A program made the translations under genes and the position numbers. Below, piece after piece: positions 53,439 through 61,354 of a DNA stretch of 64,000 nucleotides. The stretch lies in assembly GCA_036806345.1 (NCBI GenBank), contig DAIROT010000005.1, forward strand, positions 3,611-67,610, given 5' to 3'. The first letter of the stretch is position 1. Each line of letters begins with the position of its first letter. Below the pieces are notes generated by a model, which was given only the letters and a program-made list of their open reading frames with translations, searched no databases and was not told where the DNA came from. The stretch is from QHCF01 sp003244275 (GTDB taxonomy: Bacteria > Actinomycetota > Acidimicrobiia > Acidimicrobiales > QHCF01).

Positions 53439-53972
53439 TCACCGGCCCAGCCAGCGAGACAGGGTGGCCTGATCCACCGGCCCTCTCATCACGTCGGCCA
53501 CCCTTCCGGTCGGACTGATCAGGAAGGTGTCGGGCAGGCCGGCCAGGTCATACCGACCGCCCGAGAGTATCCGATTGGGATCGACCACCACCGGGTAGGC
53601 GACGCCGCTGGTCCTGACGAGGGCGGACGCCGGGCCAGCACTGTCGGCCACGTCGACGCCGACGAAGGCCACCCGGCTGCCGGCCCGGCGCTGGGCTGCC
53701 GCCAGGGCAGGCAGCTCCTGGCGACAGGGCGGGCACCACGAGGCGAAGAAGTTGACCACCACCGGTCGGCCTCTCAGGCTGTCGAGGGACAAGGTTGACC
53801 CGCCCCTCAGTCGCGGGGCGGCGAAGTCAGGGGCCAGTCGGCCCACCCACCCGCGGTCCTGGGGCACCGCACTGTTGGGCGAAGGGGCTGAGCGACCCAC
53901 GACTACCCCGAAGACCAGGGCAAAGATGACGACGATCGCCCCCGTGGCCACGGTGGCGCCCACGGCAGCCAC
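53439..53972 (-). CDS. TlpA/ResA-like membrane thioredoxin
   Basis: Membrane-anchored extracytoplasmic thiol-disulfide oxidoreductase, 177 residues from GTG 53972. One N-terminal helix (about 4-24), then a thioredoxin fold with active site FFASWCPPCRQELP and cis-Pro region DLAGLPDTFLISPTG. Such proteins keep cytochrome c haem-binding cysteines reduced. It lies between ctaB and serS; the link with haem biosynthesis in ctaB supports a role in respiratory-chain maturation. The start is uncertain; the frame is open far upstream across ctaB. Confidence 0.85.
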   Translation of the reverse strand: MAAVGATVATGAIVVIFALVFGVVVGRSAPSPNSAVPQDRGWVGRLAPDFAAPRLRGGSTLSLDSLRGRPVVVNFFASWCPPCRQELPALAAAQRRAGSRVAFVGVDVADSAGPASALVRTSGVAYPVVVDPNRILSGGRYDLAGLPDTFLISPTGRVADVMRGPVDQATLSRWLGR

Positions 53973-54001
53973 CTGCCAGGCCGGTCGAGTACGGGCAGGG
54001 C

Positions 54002-54895
54002 TCAGAGCAGATGTACCAGCTGGTCGACAGCCATGGCCCCGAACAGCAGGGTCACATAGGTGATCGAGTAGCCGAAAAGCCGCATGGCGGCCTTGCTGGT
54101 GGCCTCCTTGCGCAGCTGGAGGGCAAAGCCCAGGAACACCGCCCCCAAGACGATGGCCGACACCAGGTAGATGAGGCCCATGTGAGCGACCGGGGCGAAC
54201 ACCAAGGAGATGACCCACAGGCCAACCGTGTAGATCAGGATCTGGCGGGAGGTGTGCTCGAAGGGCGCCACTGAGGGCAGCATGGGGACCCCAGCGGCTG
54301 AGTAGTCGTCCCGGTAGCGAACGGCCAGGGCCCAGAAGTGGGGAGGCGTCCACAGGAATATCACCGCGAACAACACGACGGGCGCCCAGCCCAGGCCGCC
54401 GGTCACGGCTGCCCAGCCAATCAGGACGGGCACGGCCCCGGCCGCCCCACCGATGACGATGTTCTGGGTGGAGGTTCGTTTGAGCCACAGGGTGTAGACG
54501 AAGACATAGAACAAGGTGGCGGCCACCGCCAGGCCGGCGCTGAGCGGGTTGACCAGCAGCCACAGCTCGACGAAGGCCACTACCTCGAGGGCTACCGCGA
54601 AGGCCAGGGCCCGGCCCGGCGTTACTACGCCGGTGACGAGGGGGCGGTTTCGGGTCCGGTGCATGACCTGGTCGATGTCCCGGTCGACGAACATGTTGAT
54701 GGCATTGGCCCCCCCGGCGGCCAGAGTCCCCCCCACGAGAGTGGCCAGGACCAACCATCCCGACGGCAGGCCCCGAGCGGCCACCACCATGGTGGGCACG
54801 GTCGTGACCAGCAGGAGCTCGATGATCCGTGGCTTGGTGAGGGCCACGTATCCCCGGAGTCGGTCCGGCCCGGAGAACGATACGACAGGTTGCAC
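54002..54895 (-). CDS. ctaB: Protoheme IX farnesyltransferase
   Basis: UbiA-family membrane prenyltransferase that makes haem O from haem B for terminal oxidases. 297 residues, about nine helices, with the Asp-rich motifs NMFVDRDIDQVMHRT and the second YRDDYSAAGVPMLP region. LTKPRIIELLLVTTVPTM is the usual N-terminal signature. Starts with GTG. Downstream gene tlpA begins within 30 nt. Confidence 0.95.
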   Translation of the reverse strand: MQPVVSFSGPDRLRGYVALTKPRIIELLLVTTVPTMVVAARGLPSGWLVLATLVGGTLAAGGANAINMFVDRDIDQVMHRTRNRPLVTGVVTPGRALAFAVALEVVAFVELWLLVNPLSAGLAVAATLFYVFVYTLWLKRTSTQNIVIGGAAGAVPVLIGWAAVTGGLGWAPVVLFAVIFLWTPPHFWALAVRYRDDYSAAGVPMLPSVAPFEHTSRQILIYTVGLWVISLVFAPVAHMGLIYLVSAIVLGAVFLGFALQLRKEATSKAAMRLFGYSITYVTLLFGAMAVDQLVHLL

Positions 54896-55010
54896 GAGCC
54901 GACACTACGACGGCCAGCCCGCCACCTCAAAGCGGGGCACCGTTGCGGTCAGCTACTCACCGGTACAGCTGCGCGCAGCAACTCACACATCACACGTGTC
55001 GGCGATGCCG

Positions 55011-55039
55011 TCAATGTATCACTTAATGTGATACATTGA
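55011..55039. promoter_or_regulatory. Perfect palindrome at the toxin-antitoxin promoter
   Basis: 12-bp perfect arms TCAATGTATCAC/GTGATACATTGA separated by TTAAT, ending 5 nt before the antitoxin ATG. The right arm contains a GATACA-like -10 element, so bound antitoxin would block RNA polymerase and translation. Typical autoregulatory site for a ribbon-helix-helix antitoxin. Confidence 0.75.
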
Positions 55040-55044
55040 CCACC

Positions 55045-55284
55045 ATGACCCGGGCGGTGTCGGTTCGACTGGATGACGACGCACAGCGGGCACTGCGCAC
55101 GCTGGAGGCTTCCGGTCTGACCCGCTCAGAGGCGATCCGCAAGTCAATTCGCGATGCTGCCCTGGCTCTGCGTCGCTATGAGGCACTCCGTGCCGAGGTG
55201 GCGGCGCTCGAGGCTGACGAGGCGGATCGTCGGGAGATGCAGGAGGTCGCCTCGCTGATGGAGACTCTGCGTGCAGAGGGGTGA
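55045..55284 (+). CDS. Ribbon-helix-helix antitoxin (MazE-like)
   Basis: 79 residues. RHH DNA-binding fold at the N-terminus (AVSVRLDDDAQRALRTLEAS, SEAIRKSIRDAA) and a long acidic helix (ALEADEADRREMQEVASL) that would bind the toxin. The ATG at 55045 is so close to the palindrome that the message is probably leaderless or nearly so. Overlaps the toxin gene by 14 nt. Confidence 0.88.
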   Translation: MTRAVSVRLDDDAQRALRTLEASGLTRSEAIRKSIRDAALALRRYEALRAEVAALEADEADRREMQEVASLMETLRAEG

Positions 55285-55588
55285 CGTCTTCCGGCTGCGA
55301 CCACCGCGCCGGACCGGCCACCCGCAGCAAGGCCGACGTTTCGGCGTCGTCGTCCAAGCGGATGCCTTCCTGCCACGGTCTGTGATTCTGGTCGCTCCGA
55401 CGTCTCGGGCGGCACGGCCGGCGACCTTTCGCCCGGAGATGGTGATCGAGGGTGAGACCACCTACGTCCTCATCGAGCAACTGGGGGCGGTCGACGTCAA
55501 TCGCCTCGGTGATCACGTGGGCCACGCCAGCCCCGAGGAGATCTGGGGGATCGATGAGAGCCTCATGACCATCCTCGGACTCCGTTGA
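55271..55588 (+). CDS. mazF: MazF/PemK-family toxin
   Basis: mRNA endoribonuclease of the MazF fold, 105 residues. MQRGDVFRLRPPRRTGHPQQ at the start holds the conserved Arg/Gly active-site loop, RRFGVVVQAD the second strand, and VILVAPTSRAARP the third. Starts with GTG inside the antitoxin gene, which keeps toxin below antitoxin levels. Convergent with a small unknown gene after 12 nt. Confidence 0.9.
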   Translation: MQRGDVFRLRPPRRTGHPQQGRRFGVVVQADAFLPRSVILVAPTSRAARPATFRPEMVIEGETTYVLIEQLGAVDVNRLGDHVGHASPEEIWGIDESLMTILGLR

Positions 55589-55600
55589 CTCGGTTCCGCG

Positions 55601-55894
55601 TCAGGCCGCCGAGGCGTTTCCACGGCTTCGCTGGCGGTGGCGCCGGTAGAGCCTGCTGGCTGCGCCGACAATGCGAAGAGTGCCCGCCACCGCCATCGCC
55701 GTGACCCCCAGTGATTCACTGATCTCCCAGAGATGCTTGTCCAGGGGCACGTTCGCTGCTTTGTCGTCCCACCTACCCACCTCCCGGGGCGGGGGTGGAG
55801 GCTGGGGCTGGCGTCTGCGCAGGCGCGCTATGAGTTCGTCAAGCGCTTCGATCCGAGCATCGAGGTCGTAATCGCCAGCCGGAGTCCGCCTCAC
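55601..55894 (-). CDS. Small basic protein, unknown
   Basis: 97 residues from the GTG that overlaps the upstream stop (GTGA). DYDLDARIEALDELIARLRRR is a likely amphipathic helix, followed by a poly-Pro patch and LGVTAMAVAGTLRIVGAASRL, then a basic tail. No known domain. Always read with the preceding gene; the pair is uncharacterised. Confidence 0.6.
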   Translation of the reverse strand: MRRTPAGDYDLDARIEALDELIARLRRRQPQPPPPPREVGRWDDKAANVPLDKHLWEISESLGVTAMAVAGTLRIVGAASRLYRRHRQRSRGNASAA

Positions 55895-56241
55895 CCCTCG
55901 CCTGGCGCCGCTCCCATGGCATCGACACAGGTCAGCTCGGCGGTGGCTTCGGTGCCGCACTGCTCGCATCGGTCCACGTGGCGCCAGGAGCGCAGCAGCC
56001 GGGTCCCAGCCTGATTGAGCACCACCGTGAATGCCTCTGAGGCCTGGTCGAGCTCGAGCGCGAAGTAGGGCTGCCAGGCGCTGGCCGGAGGGGGAATGTC
56101 CAGACTGGAGCCCCTGGGCACCCGCCGAAAGCGATGGCGTTCGGCGTCGAACAGCCAGGTGCTGTTGCACGACTCGATCACCAATGGGGCACGACGAGGC
56201 GACCTGGCGCTTCGCCGGGCCAAAATGTCGACAAGCTCCAA
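55891..56241 (-). CDS. Conserved hypothetical protein with a Cys pair
   Basis: 116 residues from a TTG. IESCNSTWLFDAERHRFRRV and ASAWQPYFALELDQASE look like a compact beta domain; RCEQCGTEATAEL gives a single CxxC that could bind zinc with another ligand. The pattern recurs in actinobacterial hypothetical proteins, though I cannot name a family. The stop overlaps the following gene. An overlapping 298-codon frame is a shadow. Confidence 0.6.
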   Translation of the reverse strand: MELVDILARRSARSPRRAPLVIESCNSTWLFDAERHRFRRVPRGSSLDIPPPASAWQPYFALELDQASEAFTVVLNQAGTRLLRSWRHVDRCEQCGTEATAELTCVDAMGAAPGEG

Positions 56242-56398
56242 CGAACTCTCCGTCCACCCGGCCTGCTCGGCCCCGCAGCGCCCCGGCCGGGGCGCCTGGC
56301 TGGGGGGTCGACCTGTCCATCATCCCTCCTTCGGAGCTTCCATCCAAGGGCGATTGCGTGTCGATCTGGTGACGATTGCCCACCTCGGGGAACCTCCG

Positions 56399-56501
56399 CC
56401 TGGCGGCACGGCGGTCCCCGCCTGGCGGCATGGCGGTCCCCGCCTGGCGGCATGGCGGTCCCCGCCTGGCGGCACGGCGGTCCCCGCCTGGCGGCATGGC
56501 G
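56399..56501 (+). repeat. 22-bp tandem repeat before the MtrAB-like operon
   Basis: Four full copies of a 22-bp unit (CCTGGCGGCAYGGCGGTCCC plus CG, 56399-56486) and a 15-nt partial copy to 56501. Copies differ only at one C/T position. The block ends 23 nt before the response-regulator ATG. The unit equals about two helical turns, fitting iterated protein binding. Confidence 0.9.
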
Positions 56502-56524
56502 ACTGATCGGTCACCATCTTGGGC

Positions 56525-57205
56525 ATGGCCAGCCGAATCCTGCTCGTGGAAGACGACGAGCGAATCCGTACATCCCTGCGCCTGGCCCTGGACGACGAGG
56601 GCTACGAGGCGGACGAGGCGGCCAGCGGCGAAGAAGCCCTAGAGGCGTTCGCCCGCCGGCCGGCCGACGTCGTACTGATCGACATCATGCTGCCGGGCAT
56701 GGACGGCTTCGAGTGCTGTCGAGCCCTTCGCCGGGTCAGTGCCGTCCCGGTGATCATGGTGACCGCCCGCTCCGACACCCACGACGTGGTGGCCGGCCTG
56801 GAGGCGGGGGCAGACGACTACGTCACCAAGCCGTTCATGATCAAGGAGCTGGCCGCTCGCATCCGAGCCCTGCTGCGCCGGGCCAAGGCAGCCGATCCCG
56901 GCTCCGCCCCCCTGGCCTTCGGCGACCTGGAGATCATGCCTGACCAGGGCCTGGTACGCCGCAGCGGCGAGGAGGTCCATCTGACCCGCACCGAGTTCCG
57001 CCTGCTGTGCGAGCTGGCCGCCAATCCGGGTCGGGTGCTCTCGCGCGAACAGCTCCTGGAACGAGTGTGGGGTTACGACTATTTTGGTGACGGCCGTCTG
57101 GTGGACGTCCACGTCCGTCGGCTTCGCACCAAGGTGGAGCACGACCCGGCCAACCCCCGCCATGTGGTCACGGTACGGGGTCTCGGCTACAAGGTGGTGG
57201 CCTGA
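56525..57205 (+). CDS. OmpR-family response regulator (MtrA/MprA-like)
   Basis: 226 residues: receiver with phospho-acceptor D53 (VLIDIMLPGMDGF) and TKPFMIKELAARI, then a winged helix (EFRLLCELAANPGRVLSRE; VTVRGLGYKVV). ATG 56525 is preferred to the upstream TTG 56519. Followed by a kinase gene and a GerMN lipoprotein gene, the order of the mtrA-mtrB-lpqB cell-envelope system of actinobacteria, so a similar role is inferred. Confidence 0.9.
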   Translation: MASRILLVEDDERIRTSLRLALDDEGYEADEAASGEEALEAFARRPADVVLIDIMLPGMDGFECCRALRRVSAVPVIMVTARSDTHDVVAGLEAGADDYVTKPFMIKELAARIRALLRRAKAADPGSAPLAFGDLEIMPDQGLVRRSGEEVHLTRTEFRLLCELAANPGRVLSREQLLERVWGYDYFGDGRLVDVHVRRLRTKVEHDPANPRHVVTVRGLGYKVVA

Positions 57206-57242
57206 CGCTGGGCGTCCTGACTTCGTGCCCCAGCCGAACGCC

Positions 57243-58628
57243 ATGAGGCCCCGGCGCCGATTGCGCCTCGGGCTGCGGGCCAGGGTCACGGCCGCCTTCG
57301 CCCTCGGAGCACTGGTCCTGTCGGCGTCCATGTCGATCATCACCTATGCAGCTGCCCGTCAGTCCACCCTGGCCAACCAGAGCGCCGCCGTCCTGCGCCA
57401 GGCCTACGTCAACGCCGCCCTGGTTCGCAGCACCCTTCGCTCGCCGGGCGCCGACATCGTTGGGTTGTTGGGTTCGCTGGACACCGTGCCGGGGTCCAAC
57501 TCGGTGCTCTACGACCGGGGACGTTGGTACGCCACCTCGCTCGGCGTGGGCCAGGATGCCATCTCCCCGGCCATGCAGGACCTGGTGGTCACCCATGGCG
57601 CGCCAGCGCGCCAGTACCACCAGGTGGGGGGCGTGCCGCAACTCGAGGTGGGCCTACCCGTGCCCGAGGTGGGCGCCGCCTACTTCGAGGTCTTCTCCCT
57701 TCAGGATCTGCAACGCACCCTTCGGATCCTGGCACTGTCGCTGGCCGGGGCGGCCCTGGCCACCACCGTGGGCGGCGCCGTGCTGGGCCGGTGGGCCAGC
57801 GGCCGGGCTCTGCGGCCACTGGGCGAGGTGGCCGAGGTGGCCGCCGCCATTGCCGGGGGACGTCTCGACACCCGCCTGGAGACGGCTGACGAGGCGGATC
57901 TGGCCACCCTCGCCTCCTCCTTCAACCAGATGGCCGACAACCTGCAGGCCCGCATCGAGAGGGAAGCCCGGTTCACCTCCGACGTGAGCCACGAGCTGCG
58001 CTCCCCGCTCACCACCCTGGCCACCTCGCTGGGGATCATCCAGTCCCGCCGCCAGGAGCTGCCCGAGCGGTCCCGCCAGGCCCTCGACCTCCTGATAGCC
58101 GAGATGAGCCGCTTCCAGCACATGGTCACCGACCTGCTGGAGATCTCCCGCTTTGATGCTGGGGCGGCCGAGCTGTCGCTGGACGAGGTGCCCCTTGACG
58201 AGGTGGTGCGCCAGGCCGTGCGAGTCACCCGGGCACCAGACGTCCCGGTGGAGATCGGCCCCGGGGCCACAGCCCTCGTTGTACGGGTGGACAAGCGCAG
58301 GATCGAGCGGATCATCACCAACCTGGTCGACAACGCGTACACCTACGCAGGGGGCGCCACCATGGTGGGAGTGGAGGCCCACGAGGGACAGGTCCGCCTG
58401 GTGGTGGAGGACGCCGGCCCCGGCGTGCCGGCCGAGGACCGCCGCCGCGTGTTCGAGCGCTTCTCTCGGGGGTCGACCGGTGGCCGCCGGGGCGACGGGG
58501 AGGGCACCGGATTGGGTTTGGCCCTGGTCACCGAGCACGCCCACTTACATGGCGGTCGGGCATGGGTCGAGGACCGCCCGGGCGGAGGGTCTCGTTTCGT
58601 GGTCGAGCTCCCGGCATCCGGCCCATGA
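57243..58628 (+). CDS. Sensor histidine kinase (MtrB-like)
   Basis: 461 residues from ATG 57243 (GTG 57225 is possible). Two helices at about 15-37 and 160-182 bound an extracytoplasmic sensor of about 120 residues. Then HAMP (RALRPLGEVAEVAAAIAGG), H-box FTSDVSHELRSPL with H250, and HATPase with NLVDNAYTYAGG and GEGTGLGLALV. The stop overlaps the lipoprotein ATG. Confidence 0.88.
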   Translation: MRPRRRLRLGLRARVTAAFALGALVLSASMSIITYAAARQSTLANQSAAVLRQAYVNAALVRSTLRSPGADIVGLLGSLDTVPGSNSVLYDRGRWYATSLGVGQDAISPAMQDLVVTHGAPARQYHQVGGVPQLEVGLPVPEVGAAYFEVFSLQDLQRTLRILALSLAGAALATTVGGAVLGRWASGRALRPLGEVAEVAAAIAGGRLDTRLETADEADLATLASSFNQMADNLQARIEREARFTSDVSHELRSPLTTLATSLGIIQSRRQELPERSRQALDLLIAEMSRFQHMVTDLLEISRFDAGAAELSLDEVPLDEVVRQAVRVTRAPDVPVEIGPGATALVVRVDKRRIERIITNLVDNAYTYAGGATMVGVEAHEGQVRLVVEDAGPGVPAEDRRRVFERFSRGSTGGRRGDGEGTGLGLALVTEHAHLHGGRAWVEDRPGGGSRFVVELPASGP

Positions 58629-59245
58629 CCAGGCGCCGCACCAGGTGCCGGTCCGGGCACCGGATCAGGCGCCGGGCGTACCTGGTTGCTGCGATCCTCG
58701 CCCTGACCCTCCTGTCGGGGGCATGCGGCATACCGGCCAGCTCCGCCCCCCAGGCCCTCTCCCGGGGGAATGTTCCCTTCGGACTCCTGTCGCCCTCGGC
58801 CACCAGCCCCCGGGCCAATCCCAGCAGGCCCCAGGCGGCGACGGTGGTCTATCTCCTCCAGGCCGGCCACCTGGTACCGACTGTGCGCAGCGTGGATGCA
58901 CCCCTGTCGCTGCAGAAGGTCCTCGGCGCCCTGGTCCAGGGACCGACTGACAGCGAGACCACCTCGGGCCTCCAGAGTGCCATCAGTAGTCAGGCCCAGC
59001 TCACTGCCACCGGGGTTTCGGGCGGCGTGGCAACCATCGACCTGGGGAGGGCCTTCGGGCGGATCGGGGGGCGGGAGCAGATCCTGGCCGTGGCCCAGGT
59101 GATCTTCACCGTCACCAACCTTCCGTCGGTGACGGGAGTCACCTTTACCGATGCTGGTCAGCCGGTGGACGCGCCAGCAGGTGACGGAACGCTCACCTCG
59201 GGCCCCCTGGTGCGCCAGGACTTCGCCACCCTGGCCCCGCCCTGA
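58625..59245 (+). CDS. GerMN-domain lipoprotein (LpqB-like, short)
   Basis: 206 residues with lipobox LLSGAC (C34) after a basic start. The GerMN domain covers about 70-190 (VVYLLQAGHLVPTVRSV; GGVATIDLGRAFG; QVIFTVTNLPSVTGVTF). Classical LpqB has a GerMN domain followed by a beta-propeller; only the first is present. Coupled to the MtrB-like kinase (ATGA), as LpqB is. Confidence 0.85.
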   Translation: MTRRRTRCRSGHRIRRRAYLVAAILALTLLSGACGIPASSAPQALSRGNVPFGLLSPSATSPRANPSRPQAATVVYLLQAGHLVPTVRSVDAPLSLQKVLGALVQGPTDSETTSGLQSAISSQAQLTATGVSGGVATIDLGRAFGRIGGREQILAVAQVIFTVTNLPSVTGVTFTDAGQPVDAPAGDGTLTSGPLVRQDFATLAPP

Positions 59246-59272
59246 GCCCCGAAGTTGCGGCCAACGAGGCCC

Positions 59273-59683
59273 CTACCAGGCTATTCGGGCCGAGTCGGCC
59301 CACAACCGCTCCAGCTGGTAGTAGCGGCGAGCCTCGTCCAAGAAGATGTGAACGACGAAGTCGCCGAAGTCCAGCAGCACCCACCGGGCGTCGTTCAGAC
59401 CCTCGATCCGAAGCGGGGCAGCACCCCCCGCTTCCTTGACCCTGGCCTCGACCTCCTCGGCCATGGTCCGTACCTGGCGGGTGTTGAGGCCGCTGGTAAT
59501 GACGAAGGCATCGGTGATGGCCAGGATGTCACTGACATCCAGCAGAAGGGTGTCTTGTCCCCCCTTGTCCGCCGCGGCCCGGGCGGCGGCAACGGCCCAC
59601 TCCCGGGTCTGGTCGGGCGAGAGCGCGCCAGCTCGCTCCCTGTCGGCCGACCTCGTGTGAGCGGTCATCCGGTCATCGCTCAT
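59273..59683 (-). CDS. rsfS: Ribosome silencing factor RsfS
   Basis: Binds L14 and blocks subunit joining under starvation. 136 residues with DTLLLDVSDILAITDAFVI, RQVRTMAEEVEARVKE and WVLLDFGDFVVHIF, the family core. The first 20 residues are polar and extra. The start overlaps nadD by 11 nt, the usual pairing. Confidence 0.94.
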   Translation of the reverse strand: MSDDRMTAHTRSADRERAGALSPDQTREWAVAAARAAADKGGQDTLLLDVSDILAITDAFVITSGLNTRQVRTMAEEVEARVKEAGGAAPLRIEGLNDARWVLLDFGDFVVHIFLDEARRYYQLERLWADSARIAW

Positions 59684-60293
59684 CAGCGTACAGACCGACC
59701 CGCCGGATGTGTCGGATCGCCGCCTCGGGGACGAGGAAATCCAAGGGACGTCCGTCAGCCGCCCGGGCCCGCAGGTCGGTGCTGGAGATGTCCAGGGCTG
59801 GTATCTCCACGGTCATCGTCCGCCAGCCCAGCGCCTCCAACTTTGCCGAGAGCCGGCCCACCGACGCCCCCGGCCGGTTCACCACCACCAGGGTGGCCAG
59901 TTCCCGGCAGGCCCCGACCCGCTCCCAGGTGTCCAGCTGGTCAGCAACGTCGGCCCCCACGATGAGGAACAGCTCGGCTCCCGGACAAGAGCATCCCAGG
60001 GTCTCTAGAGTGTCGGCTGTGTAAGAGGGCCCACCTCGTGCGATCTCCAGATCGCTGGCCTCCAGCCCGTCCTGGTCGGCCACCGCGGCCGCCACCACCG
60101 CCAGGCGATCGGCCGGGGTCGCCAACGGACCAGCCGCCCGCTGCCAGGGCTGGCCGGCCACCACCAGTAGGACCCGATCCAGATCCAGGGCGTGGCGGGC
60201 ATTTACCGCGGCCACCAGATGACCCACGTGCACCGGGTCAAACGTCCCGCCCAAGACTCCGATGCGAGGCCCCCCTCCCGGACGGGCAGTCAT
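59673..60293 (-). CDS. nadD: Nicotinate-nucleotide adenylyltransferase
   Basis: Makes NaAD from NaMN and ATP in NAD biosynthesis. 206 residues with GVLGGTFDPVHVGHL at the N-terminus, LLVVAGQPWQRAAG for the substrate loop and ISSTDLRARAADGRPLDFLV at the C-terminus (ISSTxxR motif). ATG 60293 gives the standard start; the longer open frame is not plausible. Followed by rsfS. Confidence 0.94.
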   Translation of the reverse strand: MTARPGGGPRIGVLGGTFDPVHVGHLVAAVNARHALDLDRVLLVVAGQPWQRAAGPLATPADRLAVVAAAVADQDGLEASDLEIARGGPSYTADTLETLGCSCPGAELFLIVGADVADQLDTWERVGACRELATLVVVNRPGASVGRLSAKLEALGWRTMTVEIPALDISSTDLRARAADGRPLDFLVPEAAIRHIRRVGLYADER

Positions 60294-60318
60294 TCCGGGC
60301 CGCCTCCCGGGCCGGCTG

Positions 60319-61248
60319 TCACCGTCCGACCAGGCGGGCGACCACCGGGGCGAACGCCTCCATCTCGGCGTCGTGGACCACCCAGTAGGACAGGCCGTAC
60401 TCCTCCCGACGGGCGAGAATGGTGTCACAGACCTGCTCGACCGTCCCGGCCAGGACCACGGGGGCCTCTGCTGCCGCCTCAGGGGTCAGCCCGAACAGCG
60501 GCGCCATGAACTCGACTCGCTCGGGCCCACCGGAGCCGACGTGGGCGACGAAGGTGAGGCACTGGAGCTCGAGGTCGCAGAAGCGTTCACCGGCCGCCTG
60601 GCGGATCCAGCCCAGGCGCTCCCGGTAGCGCTCGGGGAGAGCCGACGCCGCCGTCTCGGGGCCCACCCTGCCGGTCGCCAGACTGGGGTTGACTCCCACC
60701 ACATCGGCCTCAGCAGCAGCCAGGGACAGGACGCCGCGACTTCCCCCTCCCACCACCACGGTTGGGCCAGACGCCAAAAATGGCCTGGGAAGGCCCTGGG
60801 CTCCCCGCACACGATAGTGAGAGCCCTCCACGGTGGCCGAGCCCTTCGACCAGAGGGCCTTCATGATGGCCAGCGCCTCGGCCAACCGCGCCACCCGCTC
60901 CCCCGGCCCGTCGTAGTCGAGTCCCGCTTCGTCGTAGTCGCTGCGCTTCCAGCCGGCACCGAACCCTGCTTCCACCCGGCCCTCGCTGCACAGGTCCAAG
61001 GTCGCGATCTCCTTTGCCAGCACCACCGGATGGCGGTAGTCGTTGTCGAACACCAACGAACCGACCCGCAGGGTCCGGGTGGCCTCGGCCGCCACCGTCA
61101 TGGCCACCAGGGGCCCCCACTGGTCTCCCAGGTGGTCGGGCAGGTAGAGGGTCGAGTAGCCGAGATCCTCCACCCGGCGGGCTCGTTCCCGCCAGGCCCC
61201 GGGGCTGTCGGCCTTGCCCGACTGGACCGCGAAGCGCAGGGGCGGCAT
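60319..61248 (-). CDS. LLM-class (F420-dependent) oxidoreductase
   Basis: Luciferase-like monooxygenase fold of 309 residues. MPPLRFAVQSGKADSPGAW at the start, STLYLPDHLGDQWGPLVAM, LRVGSLVFDNDYRHPVVLAK and GWKRSDYDEAGL match actinobacterial F420-type enzymes (TIGR03621-like). Substrate unknown. Upstream of nadD on the same strand; divergent from the DAHP synthase gene. Confidence 0.86.
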   Translation of the reverse strand: MPPLRFAVQSGKADSPGAWRERARRVEDLGYSTLYLPDHLGDQWGPLVAMTVAAEATRTLRVGSLVFDNDYRHPVVLAKEIATLDLCSEGRVEAGFGAGWKRSDYDEAGLDYDGPGERVARLAEALAIMKALWSKGSATVEGSHYRVRGAQGLPRPFLASGPTVVVGGGSRGVLSLAAAEADVVGVNPSLATGRVGPETAASALPERYRERLGWIRQAAGERFCDLELQCLTFVAHVGSGGPERVEFMAPLFGLTPEAAAEAPVVLAGTVEQVCDTILARREEYGLSYWVVHDAEMEAFAPVVARLVGR

Positions 61249-61354
61249 CGCACGCCGAGCCTACCGGTGGCGCCTGCGGCCGGGGGCGGCCGATCGTGGG
61301 TGGGCGAGGGGGTCACGGTGGGGAGACTCCCTTTTCGCTGAGTATCTTGGTGGG

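Noticed and set aside
55601..56497. 298-codon frame with Pro/Arg/Gly repeats
   Set aside because: Its first 200 codons run over the 22-bp tandem repeat and the CxxC gene; only the last 97 codons look coding.
56399..56501. CRISPR array
   Set aside because: Units are contiguous with no spacers, so it is a simple tandem repeat.
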